A DNA stretch of 60,000 bases from Apostichopus japonicus (Eukaryota; Echinodermata; Holothuroidea; Aspidochirotida; Stichopodidae): contig NC_092565.1 in assembly GCF_037975245.1 (NCBI RefSeq), forward strand, positions 6,368,999-6,428,998, in the 5' to 3' direction. Below, one piece after another: positions 59,301 to 60,000 of this stretch. Under the pieces are notes generated by a model. It was not told the DNA's origin. It saw only the letters and a program-made list of their open reading frames with translations, and did no database searches. The translations under genes and the position numbers were made by a program. Positions within the stretch are counted from its first letter, which is position 1. Every line of letters starts with the position of its first letter.

Positions 59301-60000
59301 GTGTTTTAGAAAACATATTGGAGTTTTCGGTCCCCTGGAACTTTCGTAAGCAATACTTGGCGGTTAATGTTGAGCAGGGTTCTGCCCAGGTGGATTGAGT
59401 GCCGGCAGGACTATCTAAGCGGAGCGCCACCATCGGTTGGCGCGGAGCGTACAAGAAAATTGTGGGTTTTGGAAACCCCCCCAAATGGCCGGAAACGGCC
59501 CTTCCCGAGTATTCTGAGCCACATGTAGACAGCTTTGAAATGAGATCTTATGTCTGGAATTTTTCATAATTAATGAAAAAAGTTAGGACACATATCTGGA
59601 GCACCAGAGTACAGACCAGCCGGTGGTGCCTATTAAATAAATCATTCAGGCTGAGACGATAATTTTAGATGGGACAGTTACTTACGACAGTTATGATATA
59701 CACACTGAGCGACTAACGCTGCTTCTCATGTATCGAATAGTGAATACAAAATCTGAGTGTAATTTCATGTACAAATAAACAGTAAACTAGTGAATAACTC
59801 CGATCAACTGCGCGATATCATGCAGTGAACCTTTGAACAGCGTTTATTACTGCAGTGTTACTGTACGTTCGACCCTCCGGCTATGGAGCTGTTTTTTGGA
59901 GTTCCTATCGAAAATAAGTGCCGGTCGGAAAAGTCACTCAGGTAGATTGTGGCGGTCGGTAATTCAGCGTGCTGGTCGGGCCCGACCGGCAGCGGCAGAA
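59301..60000. other. Unassigned, relatively GC-rich sequence at the window edge
   Basis: Contains ATGGCCGGAAACGGCC (59484-59499, with inverted GGCCG/CGGCC) and near the end repeated GCCGGTCGG/GGTCGGTAA/CGACCGGC words. It may be part of a repeat or of a gene that continues outside the window. No ORF over about 70 codons is convincing. Confidence 0.4.

Overview
This is animal nuclear DNA, not bacterial or viral. It is A+T-rich, both genes are split by many GT-AG introns, and most of the rest is interspersed and tandem repeats. The CDC23 and germline Tudor proteins, the frequent short TAGGCCT-type words, a BEL/Pao element, a hAT element and TTAGGG-like repeats suit an invertebrate deuterostome. 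An echinoderm such as a sea cucumber is my best guess, but that is inference; nothing here fixes the species.

Layout. (1) 231-7876, + strand: 13 exons of CDC23/APC8, a TPR subunit of the anaphase-promoting complex, complete except for its first exon(s). Its terminal exon appears to have been copied as degenerate repeats into the 3' UTR. (2) About 9-25.7 kb: gene-poor. It holds two copies of a U2-snRNA-headed SINE with target-site duplications (12.1 and 21.0 kb), an inverted pair of hammerhead-ribozyme-like motifs (16.3-16.7 kb), and two adjoining tandem arrays with units of about 92 and 120 bp (18.0-20.4 kb). (3) 25734-48240, - strand: 22 coding exons joining in frame to about 2,099 residues. 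The protein is a germline-type Tudor protein with an N-terminal RRM, a MYND zinc finger, six extended Tudor domains and a short C-terminal helix. It is TDRD1-like in body with a Vreteno-like front end. Its introns hold minisatellites, a decayed hammerhead inside a 354-bp inverted-repeat-bounded unit (43.6 kb), and a 2.0-kb non-autonomous hAT transposon (43993-46011) carrying a nested palindromic element. (4) 51080-58043, + strand: a full-length, very young BEL/Pao LTR retrotransposon with 699-bp LTRs differing at one position and a 5-bp target duplication. It is inserted in an older CR1/L2-type LINE tail that resumes at 58044 and ends in an ATT repeat. (5) 58.8-60 kb: microsatellites and unassigned, relatively GC-rich sequence.

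The two host genes converge, with about 17.9 kb between their stop codons. They are not an operon and have no evident shared function: CDC23 acts in the cell cycle, while the Tudor protein is expected in the germline piRNA (nuage) pathway that silences elements like the BEL/Pao copy lying upstream of it. Exon boundaries were read by hand from splice consensus, reading phase and family similarity. No database search was possible.
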